64,000 bases of DNA from Actinoplanes oblitus (GTDB lineage: Bacteria; Actinomycetota; Actinomycetes; Mycobacteriales; Micromonosporaceae). Made by a program: the position numbers and the translations under genes. Position 1 is the first letter of the stretch. Each line of letters opens with the position of its first letter. The stretch is taken from the NCBI RefSeq assembly GCF_030252345.1, contig NZ_CP126980.1, positions 248,001 through 312,000 on the forward strand. Reading direction: 5' to 3'. The notes below the pieces were generated by a model. The model was not told the DNA's origin. It saw nothing but the letters and a program-made list of their open reading frames with translations, and did not search any database. Shown piece by piece: positions 46,993 through 53,971 of this stretch.

Positions 46993-47793
46993 TCAGGCGA
47001 CGGCGGCGCGGGCGCGGCGGTGGCGGCCGTAGAGGGCGAAGCCGATGGCCACGCCGACGCCGACGCCCAGGGCGGCGGCGACCGGGACGGCCGGGCGGTC
47101 GCGCAGGCGTTTGCCGAGGGCGATCGGGTGGCGGAACTCCAGCACCGGCCAGCCGCGGTCGACGGCGAGGCGGCGCAGGGCGCGGTCCGGGTTGACGACG
47201 CTGGGGTGGCCGACCGCCTCCAGCATGGGCACGTCGCTGCTGGAGTCGGAGTAGGCGAAGCAGTGGGCCAGGTCGTAGCCCCGGGTGGCGGCCAGCTCGC
47301 GGATGCCGACGACCTTGGCCGGGCCGGCGGCGTAGAACTCGACCTCGCCGCTGTAGCGACCGTCGGCGATGGCCATCCGGGTGGCGATGATGTCGGTGAT
47401 GCCGAGCAGGGCGCCGATCGGGCGGACCATCTCGTCGCCCGAGGCGGAGACCAGCACGACGTCGCGGCCGGCTGCCTGGTGCTCGGCGATCAGCGCGGCG
47501 GCCTCGGCGTAGACATAGGGGTTGATCAGCTCGTTGAGGGTCTCGGCGACGATCTGCTGCACCTGCTCGACCCGCCAGCCCTTGCAGAGCGTGGCGAGGT
47601 AGTCACGGGTGCGGGCCATCGCCTGCTCGTCGGTGCCGCCGCCGAGCCGGAACATCAGCTGGGCATAGGCGGATTTCACCACGTCACGCCGGCTGATCAG
47701 GCCATCCCGGTAGAACGGCCGTCCGAAGGCCAGCGCGCTGGACTTGGCGATGACGGTCTTGTCGAGGTCGAAAAACGCGGCGCTGGGGCCCAC
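46993..47793 (-). CDS. HAD-IB family phosphatase, membrane-anchored
   Basis: This 266-residue SerB-like hydrolase has HAD motif I in AAFFDLDKTVIAKSS, motif II in VLVSASGDEMV, and motif IV in AYSDSSSDVPMLEAVG. A C-terminal hydrophobic helix (PVAAALGVGVGVAIGFALYG) should anchor it. The same gene lies beside ssd in mycobacteria, with the 6C RNA between, as here. GTG 47793 has no ribosome-binding site; TACACT at 47802-47807 lies 8 nt before it, so the gene is probably leaderless. Confidence 0.9.
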   Translation of the reverse strand: MGPSAAFFDLDKTVIAKSSALAFGRPFYRDGLISRRDVVKSAYAQLMFRLGGGTDEQAMARTRDYLATLCKGWRVEQVQQIVAETLNELINPYVYAEAAALIAEHQAAGRDVVLVSASGDEMVRPIGALLGITDIIATRMAIADGRYSGEVEFYAAGPAKVVGIRELAATRGYDLAHCFAYSDSSSDVPMLEAVGHPSVVNPDRALRRLAVDRGWPVLEFRHPIALGKRLRDRPAVPVAAALGVGVGVAIGFALYGRHRRARAAVA

Positions 47794-47973
47794 GGGGCGA
47801 AAGTGTAGCGGTAGGGGGCTCGGGGCCGAGGACCCGTTCGCCGTGACGCGCAGTGAAAACGGTCAGGCGGGCAGGTACCTCGCATCGAGTCCAATTCAGT
47901 ACTCGACTGCCGACTCAGTCTGAGGCAGACTTGTGTTTGCGACTGGGTTCAGTGTTGTTACCGTCGCGTCCCG

Positions 47974-48037
47974 TAGCTCTCGAATTTTATAGCTCTCGAA
48001 TTTCGTGGCTTTCCAACTTCATGGCTCTCAGCTCAAG
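47974..48037. repeat. Four 16-bp tandem repeats upstream of the 6C RNA
   Basis: Four consecutive 16-bp units: TAGCTCTCGAATTTTA, TAGCTCTCGAATTTCG, TGGCTTTCCAACTTCA, TGGCTCTCAGCTCAAG. They become less alike towards the RNA and end 3 bp before its first hairpin, so they occupy its likely promoter region. Confidence 0.75.
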
Positions 48038-48040
48038 GCC

Positions 48041-48139
48041 CTCGGCGGCTGCGCCCCCCGCGGTTGCCGAGTCGATTCGGCTCGACCCCCCCCGGAGCCG
48101 AATCCCAGGACGACCCCCGTCTCCCCCGACGGGGGTCGT
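48041..48139 (+). ncRNA. 6C small RNA
   Basis: Three hairpins in a row present C-rich loops on the plus strand. The first is 48041-48053 with 48059-48071, with a C6 run at the loop. The second is 48074-48083 with 48095-48104, a perfect 10-bp stem with a C8 run. The third is 48110-48121 with 48128-48139, a perfect 12-bp stem with loop TCCCCC that probably serves as terminator. Hairpins with loops of six or more Cs define the actinobacterial 6C RNA. In mycobacteria that RNA (B11) lies between ssd and a HAD phosphatase gene, the same neighbours as here. The ends are approximate. Confidence 0.8.
48110..48139. terminator. Shared terminator of 6C RNA and the convergent STAS gene
   Basis: The 12-bp stem lies 6 bp beyond the STAS stop codon (minus strand) and is followed on the plus strand by TTCCCTCTC. 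It can end both transcripts. Confidence 0.65.
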
Positions 48140-48145
48140 TCCCTC

Positions 48146-48517
48146 TCAGGCTCCGGTCGCCCGGTTCGGCAGATCGTCGACCAGCGCGCGGCCCTCGCCG
48201 CCGTCGGTCAGGCCGAAGAAGCCGCTGAGGCCGGTCACGGTCAGGACCCGGCGGAAGGCCGGGCTGGCGTTGAGCACCACGTACCGGATGTTGCTCTCCG
48301 TAGCGGCGCGGTAACCCTCGATCAGGGCACCGAGGCCGGTGGAGTCGATGAAGGACGCGTCCCGCAGATCCACGTGGACGGCCGGCGGCGACCAGCCGGT
48401 GATGGCATCCCGGATGCCGTCGGCCACCTCGTCGGCGTTGGAGAAGTCGATCTCCCCGTCCACCGTGACCGTGACGGTGCCGTCGTCCGCGAGCGTGGTC
48501 CGAATCGAGTTCCCCAT
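48146..48517 (-). CDS. STAS-domain anti-sigma factor antagonist
   Basis: This 123-residue STAS protein has the phosphorylation loop ASFIDSTGLGALIEGY, with Ser after Asp as in SpoIIAA. It should bind a HATPase anti-sigma kinase when unphosphorylated. ATG 48517 (MGNSIRTTLADDG) is preferred over in-frame ATGs further upstream because GGAG lies 6 nt before it. Its cognate kinase is not next to it. It converges on the 6C RNA. Confidence 0.87.
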   Translation of the reverse strand: MGNSIRTTLADDGTVTVTVDGEIDFSNADEVADGIRDAITGWSPPAVHVDLRDASFIDSTGLGALIEGYRAATESNIRYVVLNASPAFRRVLTVTGLSGFFGLTDGGEGRALVDDLPNRATGA

Positions 48518-48723
48518 GCACAACTCCATCGGTCCGTGTCGGCCCAACATACCCAACTCGAGCTACTCCATGCTCCGGCGGCCTTAACAGATCCAGCCGT
48601 CCCACGGGGGCCGTCCACAGCGTCCGAAGTAATCCACAGGCGGGGCGGCCGGCGATTGTCCGAGCGGCGGCGGGCCGGGAGGTTGGGCGAGCCCCCAACC
48701 GTGCCCACCCACCGGAGACCGCG

Positions 48724-49794
48724 ATGCCCCAGCCACCCCGCCCCCTCCTGGTCACCGCCGACGCCGACCTGCTCGACGACCTGCTCCGACTGGCCGCCGC
48801 GGCGGGCAGCGAGGTCGACGTGGCACCCGACCCGGTCGCCGCGCGGGCCCGCTTCCGGCCCGCGCCGGTCGCCCTGATCGGCGCCGACCAGGCGGCACCC
48901 TGCCTGCGCGCCCGGCTGCCCCGCCGGCCACGGATCATCCTGGTGGCCCGGGGCGCGCCCGGCGACGAGATCTGGTCGATCGCCGAGCCGCTCGGCGCGG
49001 AACACGTCGCGGTTCTCCCGGAAGCCGAGCCGTGGCTGATCGAGCAGCTGGCCGGGCAGCCCCGCCCGCCGGCGGTCTCCCGGACCCTCGCGGTGATCGG
49101 CGGGCGCGGCGGCGCCGGGGCCAGCATCCTGGCCGCCGGGCTGGCCGCGACGGCGGTCGAGGCCCGGCACCGCACCCTGCTGATCGACGCCGACCCGCTC
49201 GGTGGCGGCCTCGACCTGGTGCTCGGCTGGGAGGAGGTCGGCGGCCTGCGCTGGTCGGGGCTGGCCGGCGCGGGTGGCCGGGTGGACCCACCGGCCCTGC
49301 TCGACGCGCTGCCGCACCGCGGTGACCTGGTGCTGCTCTCCTTCGACAGGAAGGAGCTGTCCGGCGTACCGGCCGAGGCGATGGCGGCCACCCTGGACGC
49401 CGCCCGCCGTGGCCGCGACGTGATCGTCGCCGACCTGCCCCGGCAGCTCGACGACGCCGCGGTGCTGGCCCTGCAGGCCGCCGACCGCACGCTGCTGGTG
49501 GTCCCGGCCGAGCTCCGGGCCATCGCGGCGGCGGCACGCACCCTCGCCCAGATCCGGCCGCACTGCGCCGAGATCGCCGTGGTGGTCCGCGGGCCATCGC
49601 CCAGCCGGCTCAAACCGCGGGAGATCGCCCAGACGCTCGGGTTGCCACTGGCCGGCTCGCTGCGCCCGGAGCCGGCGCTCTGCCACGACCTGGAACACGG
49701 GACCCCACCGGCCACCGGCGGGAAGGGGCCGCTCGCCGAGCTCTGCCGGCGACTGGTCACCGAGCTGATGAGCGCCCGGGCGGTGGCGGCATGA
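48724..49794 (+). CDS. ssd: Septum-site-determining protein Ssd (CpaE-like ATPase)
   Basis: This 356-residue MinD/ParA-type protein has a receiver-like N-terminal domain (about 1-115) and a deviant Walker A, LAVIGGRGGAGASILAAGLA, at about residues 122-141. RTLLIDADPLGGGLDLVLGW follows. In tad loci CpaE-like proteins localise the secretion machine, and the mycobacterial homologue Ssd affects septation. No ribosome-binding site better than GGAGACCGCG precedes the ATG. The stop overlaps tadA. Confidence 0.9.
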   Translation: MPQPPRPLLVTADADLLDDLLRLAAAAGSEVDVAPDPVAARARFRPAPVALIGADQAAPCLRARLPRRPRIILVARGAPGDEIWSIAEPLGAEHVAVLPEAEPWLIEQLAGQPRPPAVSRTLAVIGGRGGAGASILAAGLAATAVEARHRTLLIDADPLGGGLDLVLGWEEVGGLRWSGLAGAGGRVDPPALLDALPHRGDLVLLSFDRKELSGVPAEAMAATLDAARRGRDVIVADLPRQLDDAAVLALQAADRTLLVVPAELRAIAAAARTLAQIRPHCAEIAVVVRGPSPSRLKPREIAQTLGLPLAGSLRPEPALCHDLEHGTPPATGGKGPLAELCRRLVTELMSARAVAA

Positions 49795-50951
49795 GCGTGG
49801 TGGACCGGGTGCGGCGGCAGTTCGCGAACGAGGGGGTGGAGGCGACCCCGGCAGCGGTGGTGAACGCGGTCCGCCGGGAGAACGAGGTGCTCGGCGACCG
49901 GGCTGTGCTCCGCCTCGCCGACCGGGTGCGGGACGAGCTGATCGGGGCCGGGCCGCTGGCGCCGCTGCTCGCCGACGAGTCGGTGACCGACGTGCTGGTG
50001 AACGAGAACCAGGTGTGGGTGGACCGCGGGGCGGGACTGCAACGGGCGGCGGTGCGGCTGGGGAGTGCCGATGACGTACGGCGGCTGGCGCAGCGCCTGG
50101 TCGCGGCGTGCGGGCGGCGGCTGGACGACGGGCAGCCGTGTGCTGACGCGCGGCTGCCGGACGGGACCCGGCTGCACGCGGTGCTGCCGCCGGTGGCGAC
50201 TCGGGGGCCGTACCTGTCGTTGCGGACCTTCCGGCAACGGCCGTTCGGCCTCGCCGACCTGGTCGCGCACGGGACGGTGCCGGCCGGGGTGGCGCCGCTG
50301 CTGGCGGCGGTGGTCGGGGCGCGGCTGGCGTACCTGGTCACCGGCGGCACCGGCAGCGGCAAGACCACCCTGCTCGCGACCCTGCTCGGCCTGGTGCCAC
50401 CGACCGAGCGGATCGTGCTGGTGGAGGACGCGGCCGAGCTGCGACCGGTGCACCCGCACGTGGTGGCGTTGCAGGCCCGGACCGCCAACGTGGAGGGCGC
50501 CGGGACGGTCGGGCTGACCGACCTGGTCCGGCAGGCGCTGCGGATGCGGCCGGACCGCCTGGTCATCGGCGAGTGCCGGGGCGCGGAGGTGGTCGACCTG
50601 CTCGGCGCGCTGAACACCGGGCACGACGGCGGGGCCGGGACGCTGCACGCCAACGCGCCGGGCGACGTGCCGGCCCGGCTGGAGGCGCTCGGGCTGCTCG
50701 GCGGCCTGCCGCGGGCGGCACTGCACGCCCAGGTGCTGGCGGCGCTGCAGGTGGTGTTGCAACTGCGGCGGACCGGCGGCCGCCGGTTGCTGGAGTCGGT
50801 GAGCGTGCTGGTGCCGGCCGGGCCGGAGCGAGTGCCGGCCGTGCTGCCGGCCTGGGACCGGGCGGCCGGCGCCGGCCCGGGAGCCGGCGTGCTGGCCCGG
50901 ATGCTTCACGAGCGCGAGACGGCGGTGCCGCCGGTGCTGGGGGCCTCATGA
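49791..50951 (+). CDS. tadA: TadA/CpaF-type secretion ATPase
   Basis: This 386-residue hexameric ATPase powers the tight-adherence (Flp pilus) system. It has Walker A in VTGGTGSGKTTLLATLLGL, the Asp box VLVEDAAELRP, and the region LRMRPDRLVIGECRGAEVVD. An N-terminal domain recognises the complex (LADESVTDVLVNENQVWVD). The start overlaps the ssd stop and the stop overlaps tadB, both as ATGA. Confidence 0.94.
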   Translation: MSVVDRVRRQFANEGVEATPAAVVNAVRRENEVLGDRAVLRLADRVRDELIGAGPLAPLLADESVTDVLVNENQVWVDRGAGLQRAAVRLGSADDVRRLAQRLVAACGRRLDDGQPCADARLPDGTRLHAVLPPVATRGPYLSLRTFRQRPFGLADLVAHGTVPAGVAPLLAAVVGARLAYLVTGGTGSGKTTLLATLLGLVPPTERIVLVEDAAELRPVHPHVVALQARTANVEGAGTVGLTDLVRQALRMRPDRLVIGECRGAEVVDLLGALNTGHDGGAGTLHANAPGDVPARLEALGLLGGLPRAALHAQVLAALQVVLQLRRTGGRRLLESVSVLVPAGPERVPAVLPAWDRAAGAGPGAGVLARMLHERETAVPPVLGAS

Positions 50952-51739
50952 TCTGGGTGCTTCCGGTCGTCTGCCTGCTCGGCTGCGCCGTGGTGATCGT
51001 CTGGCCGGGGCGCGGAGTGCTGGACCGGCTCGTCCGGCGGCGGGCGCGCCCGGTGTTCGCCGGTCGCGGCCGGCTGCGGATGCCGGTCCTCCGGGGCCGC
51101 CGGGCGGTGCTCGGGGCGGCGGCGTCGGCCGCGGTGCTGGGGCTGCTGCTGGGCGGACCGGTGGCGGCGATGATCGGAGCTGTCTACAGCGGCCTGGGTA
51201 CCCACGCGTGGGAGCGCCATCAGGCGCGCCGGCAGGTGGTCGCGTGCCGTGCGGCGTCGGTGGACCGGATGGCGGCGATGGTCGCGGACCTGCGAGCCGG
51301 CCTGCCACCGGCGCTGGTGACCGCCTCGGTCGCGGCGAGCGGGATCGCCGGCTCGCCGCGGACCGGCCCACTCGCGGGCGATGCGGCTGGACGGCTGGTG
51401 GCGGACCCGCGGCTGGCGCGGCTCGCGGAGGCGGTGTGGGCGCTGGCCGAGCAGACCGGGGCACCGGCGGCGGACCTGCTCGACCGGATCGAGGCGGATG
51501 CCCGCCTGGCCGGCCGGGCGACGGCAGCGGCCGACGCCCAAGCCGCCGGGGTGCGGATGACAGCCGGGCTGTTGGTGGCCCTGCCGCTGGCCGGTATCCC
51601 GATGGGTTACGGGATCGGGGTCGATCCGGTACGGATCCTGCTGCACACGCCGCTCGGCGCGGCCTCGGCGGTCGGCGCGCTCTTGCTGCAGTGCGGCGGC
51701 CTGTGGCTGACGCGGTGGCTGATGGACGGGGTTCGCTGA
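50948..51739 (+). CDS. tadB: TadB-like inner-membrane platform protein
   Basis: This 263-residue membrane protein has hydrophobic helices near the N-terminus, at about 58-88, and towards the C-terminus. The type II secretion F domain lies between (AASVDRMAAMVADLRAGLPP, ALAEQTGAPAADLLDRIEAD). It is the first of two platform proteins. ATG 50948 overlaps the tadA stop. Confidence 0.88.
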   Translation: MIWVLPVVCLLGCAVVIVWPGRGVLDRLVRRRARPVFAGRGRLRMPVLRGRRAVLGAAASAAVLGLLLGGPVAAMIGAVYSGLGTHAWERHQARRQVVACRAASVDRMAAMVADLRAGLPPALVTASVAASGIAGSPRTGPLAGDAAGRLVADPRLARLAEAVWALAEQTGAPAADLLDRIEADARLAGRATAAADAQAAGVRMTAGLLVALPLAGIPMGYGIGVDPVRILLHTPLGAASAVGALLLQCGGLWLTRWLMDGVR

Positions 51740-51960
51740 TGCGGGCGACGTGCGGGGTGGCCGCGCTGTTGCGGGCTGGTGGGCCGGTGCGGGTGCCGCT
51801 CCGGCAGTGTTGCGCGGCGGCGCTGGTCGGGGCGCCCGCGCCGGTGAGCGGCTGCGCGGCGGCTTCGCCGGTGCCGGAACCGGGCGCCTTGGCTTCGCCG
51901 AGGCCGGATGCCCTTGCTTCGCCGTCGCCGGCTCCGGGGGTGGGCGAGCGATGGTTGTGA
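51739..51960 (+). CDS. Small hypothetical ORF between tadB and tadC
   Basis: A 73-residue frame starts at an ATG that overlaps the tadB stop (ATGA) and overlaps the tadC start by 10 nt. It encodes an N-terminal half with four cysteines (RATCGVAALLRAGG, LRQCCAAALVGAPAPVSGC) and a repetitive Pro/Ser/Ala tail (ALASPRPDALASPSPAPG). No family is recognised. It may be a true small protein or only a coupling frame; the composition could also arise by chance in such GC-rich DNA. Confidence 0.35.
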   Translation: MRATCGVAALLRAGGPVRVPLRQCCAAALVGAPAPVSGCAAASPVPEPGALASPRPDALASPSPAPGVGERWL

Positions 51961-52712
51961 GCTTCGTATTCGTGGTGGCCGCGGTGCTGGTGCTGGTGGC
52001 GCCGCTGGGCCGGCGACGGACCGGGCGGCGGTTGGCGCGGCTCGCACCGCCGGGGGCCGGCGTCACGCGATCCGGGCCCGGCCGCGGGACCGCGGGCCGG
52101 ATCCGGAGCGGGATGAGCGATCGGCGGACCCGGGTGCTGGTCGCGGTGTTCGCCGGGGTGACAGCGGCCGGATTGGCCGGCGGCTGGTGGGGTGTGCCGG
52201 TCGGCGTCGCGATCGGGATCGGCACCGACCGGTTCCTGCGCCGTCGGGAGCCGGCGGCGGTCCGGCGGGAGCGCGAGAAGGCACTCGCCGACCTGCCGCT
52301 CGGTGCGGATCTGCTGGCCGCGGCGCTGCGCGCGGGTGCACCGGTGGACCGGGCCGCGGCCGCGGTGGCCGACGCGCTCGGCGGACCGCTCGGGGCGCGA
52401 CTGCATCGCACGGCCCGATCGTTGCGGCTGGGCGGCACGCCCGCCGAGGCCTGGGCTCACCTGTCCGGTGTCACCGGCGCGGAACGGCTGGTCAGCGCGG
52501 CAGTGCGGTCCAGCGCGAGCGGCGGGGCGCTGGCCGGCGCGCTGGACCGGCTCGCCGGCGATCTACGAGCGGATCGCCTGGCCGCGGCGGAAGCGGCGGC
52601 GCAGCGGGCCGCGGTGCTGATCGTGGTGCCGCTCGGCCTCTGCTTCCTGCCGGCATTCCTGCTCGCCGGGCTGGTGCCGTCGCTGCTCGCGGTACTGGAC
52701 GGCCTGTGGTGA
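51951..52712 (+). CDS. tadC: TadC-like inner-membrane platform protein
   Basis: This 253-residue protein has membrane helices near residues 2-20, 58-85 and 220-250 and a type II secretion F domain (LPLGADLLAAALRAGAPVDR, SSASGGALAGALDRLAGDL). It pairs with TadB as the pilus assembly platform. ATG 51951 (MVVSFVFVVAAVLVLVAP) gives a proper first helix. Confidence 0.87.
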   Translation: MVVSFVFVVAAVLVLVAPLGRRRTGRRLARLAPPGAGVTRSGPGRGTAGRIRSGMSDRRTRVLVAVFAGVTAAGLAGGWWGVPVGVAIGIGTDRFLRRREPAAVRREREKALADLPLGADLLAAALRAGAPVDRAAAAVADALGGPLGARLHRTARSLRLGGTPAEAWAHLSGVTGAERLVSAAVRSSASGGALAGALDRLAGDLRADRLAAAEAAAQRAAVLIVVPLGLCFLPAFLLAGLVPSLLAVLDGLW

Positions 52713-52759
52713 GCCGAGGGCGCGGCGGTGGGCCGCGCCCGGAGATCGAGGAGGGTTAC

Positions 52760-52945
52760 ATGGTTCAACTCGTTGCGGCGTTCCAGCGGTTGCGGACCGG
52801 GGACGGCGAGGCCGGGGTGACCTCTGTGGAGTACGCGATGGTGCTCGGTGTGGCGGCGACGATCGTCGGAGTGCTGGTCCTCATCATGAAGAGCAAGGCG
52901 GTACTGGACGCGCTGACCGATCTCGTCCTGAAGGCTCTGCGGTGA
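52760..52945 (+). CDS. flp: Flp-type IVb pilin
   Basis: This 61-residue prepilin has a short basic leader and the cleavage site EAG/VTSVEYAMVLGVAAT, with Glu at position +5 as in all Flp pilins. A single hydrophobic helix of about 20 residues follows. A strong GGAGG site precedes ATG 52760. It should form the pilus fibre assembled by the tad genes. No prepilin peptidase gene is in the window. Confidence 0.9.
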   Translation: MVQLVAAFQRLRTGDGEAGVTSVEYAMVLGVAATIVGVLVLIMKSKAVLDALTDLVLKALR

Positions 52946-52976
52946 GCGCGGGCCGAGGGACGCGCGGGGCCGTGCG

Positions 52977-53342
52977 GTGAGCGGGTGCCGGCGGTTCGGT
53001 GGGGACCGGGGTGCGTTCACCGTCGAGCTCGCGGCCGGGCTGCCGGCACTCATGGTGCTGTTGTTCTTCGGGCTCACCGCGGTTTCCGCGGTGGTGACGA
53101 AGGCGCAGTGTCTGGACGCGGCCCGGGAGGCGGCGCTGGCCGAGGCCCGGGGCGGGCCCGGGAGTCCGGTGGCGGCGCGGATGGCCCCGGCGGGTGCCGA
53201 GATCCGGCTCGGCGGCGATCGGGAGAGTGTCACGGCGACGGTGTCGGTGCGGGTGAGGCTGTTCGGTACGCACGTTCCCGGCATCACGGTCACGGCGAGT
53301 GCCGTGGCGGCCAGGGAACCGGCGGCCGGGCCGGTGGGCTGA
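52977..53342 (+). CDS. tadE: TadE-like minor pilin
   Basis: This 121-residue protein has the pseudopilin-like start DRGAFTVELAAGLPALMVLL, with the conserved Glu and a membrane helix. A small extracytoplasmic domain of strand-like segments follows (SVTATVSVRVRLFGTHVPGI). GTG 52977 starts 31 bp after flp. The stop overlaps the next gene (TGATG). Confidence 0.87.
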   Translation: MSGCRRFGGDRGAFTVELAAGLPALMVLLFFGLTAVSAVVTKAQCLDAAREAALAEARGGPGSPVAARMAPAGAEIRLGGDRESVTATVSVRVRLFGTHVPGITVTASAVAAREPAAGPVG

Positions 53343-53971
53343 TGGCGATCAAGGGGAGGGCGAGCGGGCGGAGCGAGATCTCGGCGGAACCCGGCGCCGG
53401 CGATCGCGGCTCGGCTTCGATCCTCGTGCTGGCGGTGGGGTTGTTGCTGGTGGCGGCGGGGGTGGCAGGCGCCCTGGTGGCCGGGGCACACGTGGCCCGG
53501 CACGCCGCGCGGAACGCGGCGGACCTGGCCGCGCTGGCGGCGGCGAGCAGGGCGATCGAGGGGCCCGGGCCGGCCTGTGCGGAGGCCGCGCACTACGCGG
53601 CGGCGAACGGGGCCCGGATGGTCTTCTGCGAGGTCACCGGGTTGGCGGTGGTGGTGCGGACCGAGGTGCCGGTGACCTCGGTGTCCGGCGTGGCCCGGGC
53701 GACGGCTCGAGCGGGTCCGGTCGGCTATGCGGCGGCCGGGCGGTCCGGACCGGCTGCGGGTTCGCTGCCGACCGGCGCGACCGGCGGGGCCGGCTCGGCC
53801 GGGAGGGCGGCGAGGACGGTGTCGAGGACCTTGACGGCGCCCGTCTTGTCCAGCGGATTGTTGCCGTTGCCGCACTTCGGGGACTGGACGCAGGACGGGC
53901 AGCCAGCCTCGCAACCGCAGCCCGCGATCGCCTCCCGGGTGGCGCGCAGCCACTCCGCGGCGGTGGCGTAG
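53342..53971 (+). CDS. TadG/Rv3654c-like secretion-neighbourhood protein, 3' end overlaps helicase
   Basis: The first 130 or so residues match the TadE-like protein family that sits beside DECH helicases in actinobacteria: GDRGSASILVLAVGLLLVAA starts a membrane helix and AARNAADLAALAAASRAIEG follows. The usual length is about 110-140 residues. Here the frame runs on to 209, and the last 82 codons lie antisense to the 3' end of the helicase gene at 53725-53971. The tail (from about RSGPAAG) is low complexity and not family-like. Confidence 0.8.
   Translation: MAIKGRASGRSEISAEPGAGDRGSASILVLAVGLLLVAAGVAGALVAGAHVARHAARNAADLAALAAASRAIEGPGPACAEAAHYAAANGARMVFCEVTGLAVVVRTEVPVTSVSGVARATARAGPVGYAAAGRSGPAAGSLPTGATGGAGSAGRAARTVSRTLTAPVLSSGLLPLPHFGDWTQDGQPASQPQPAIASRVARSHSAAVA

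Noticed and set aside
48600..48660. Third DnaA box (TAATCCACA) before ssd
   Set aside because: It has a mismatch at a key position and is single, so it is not supported.
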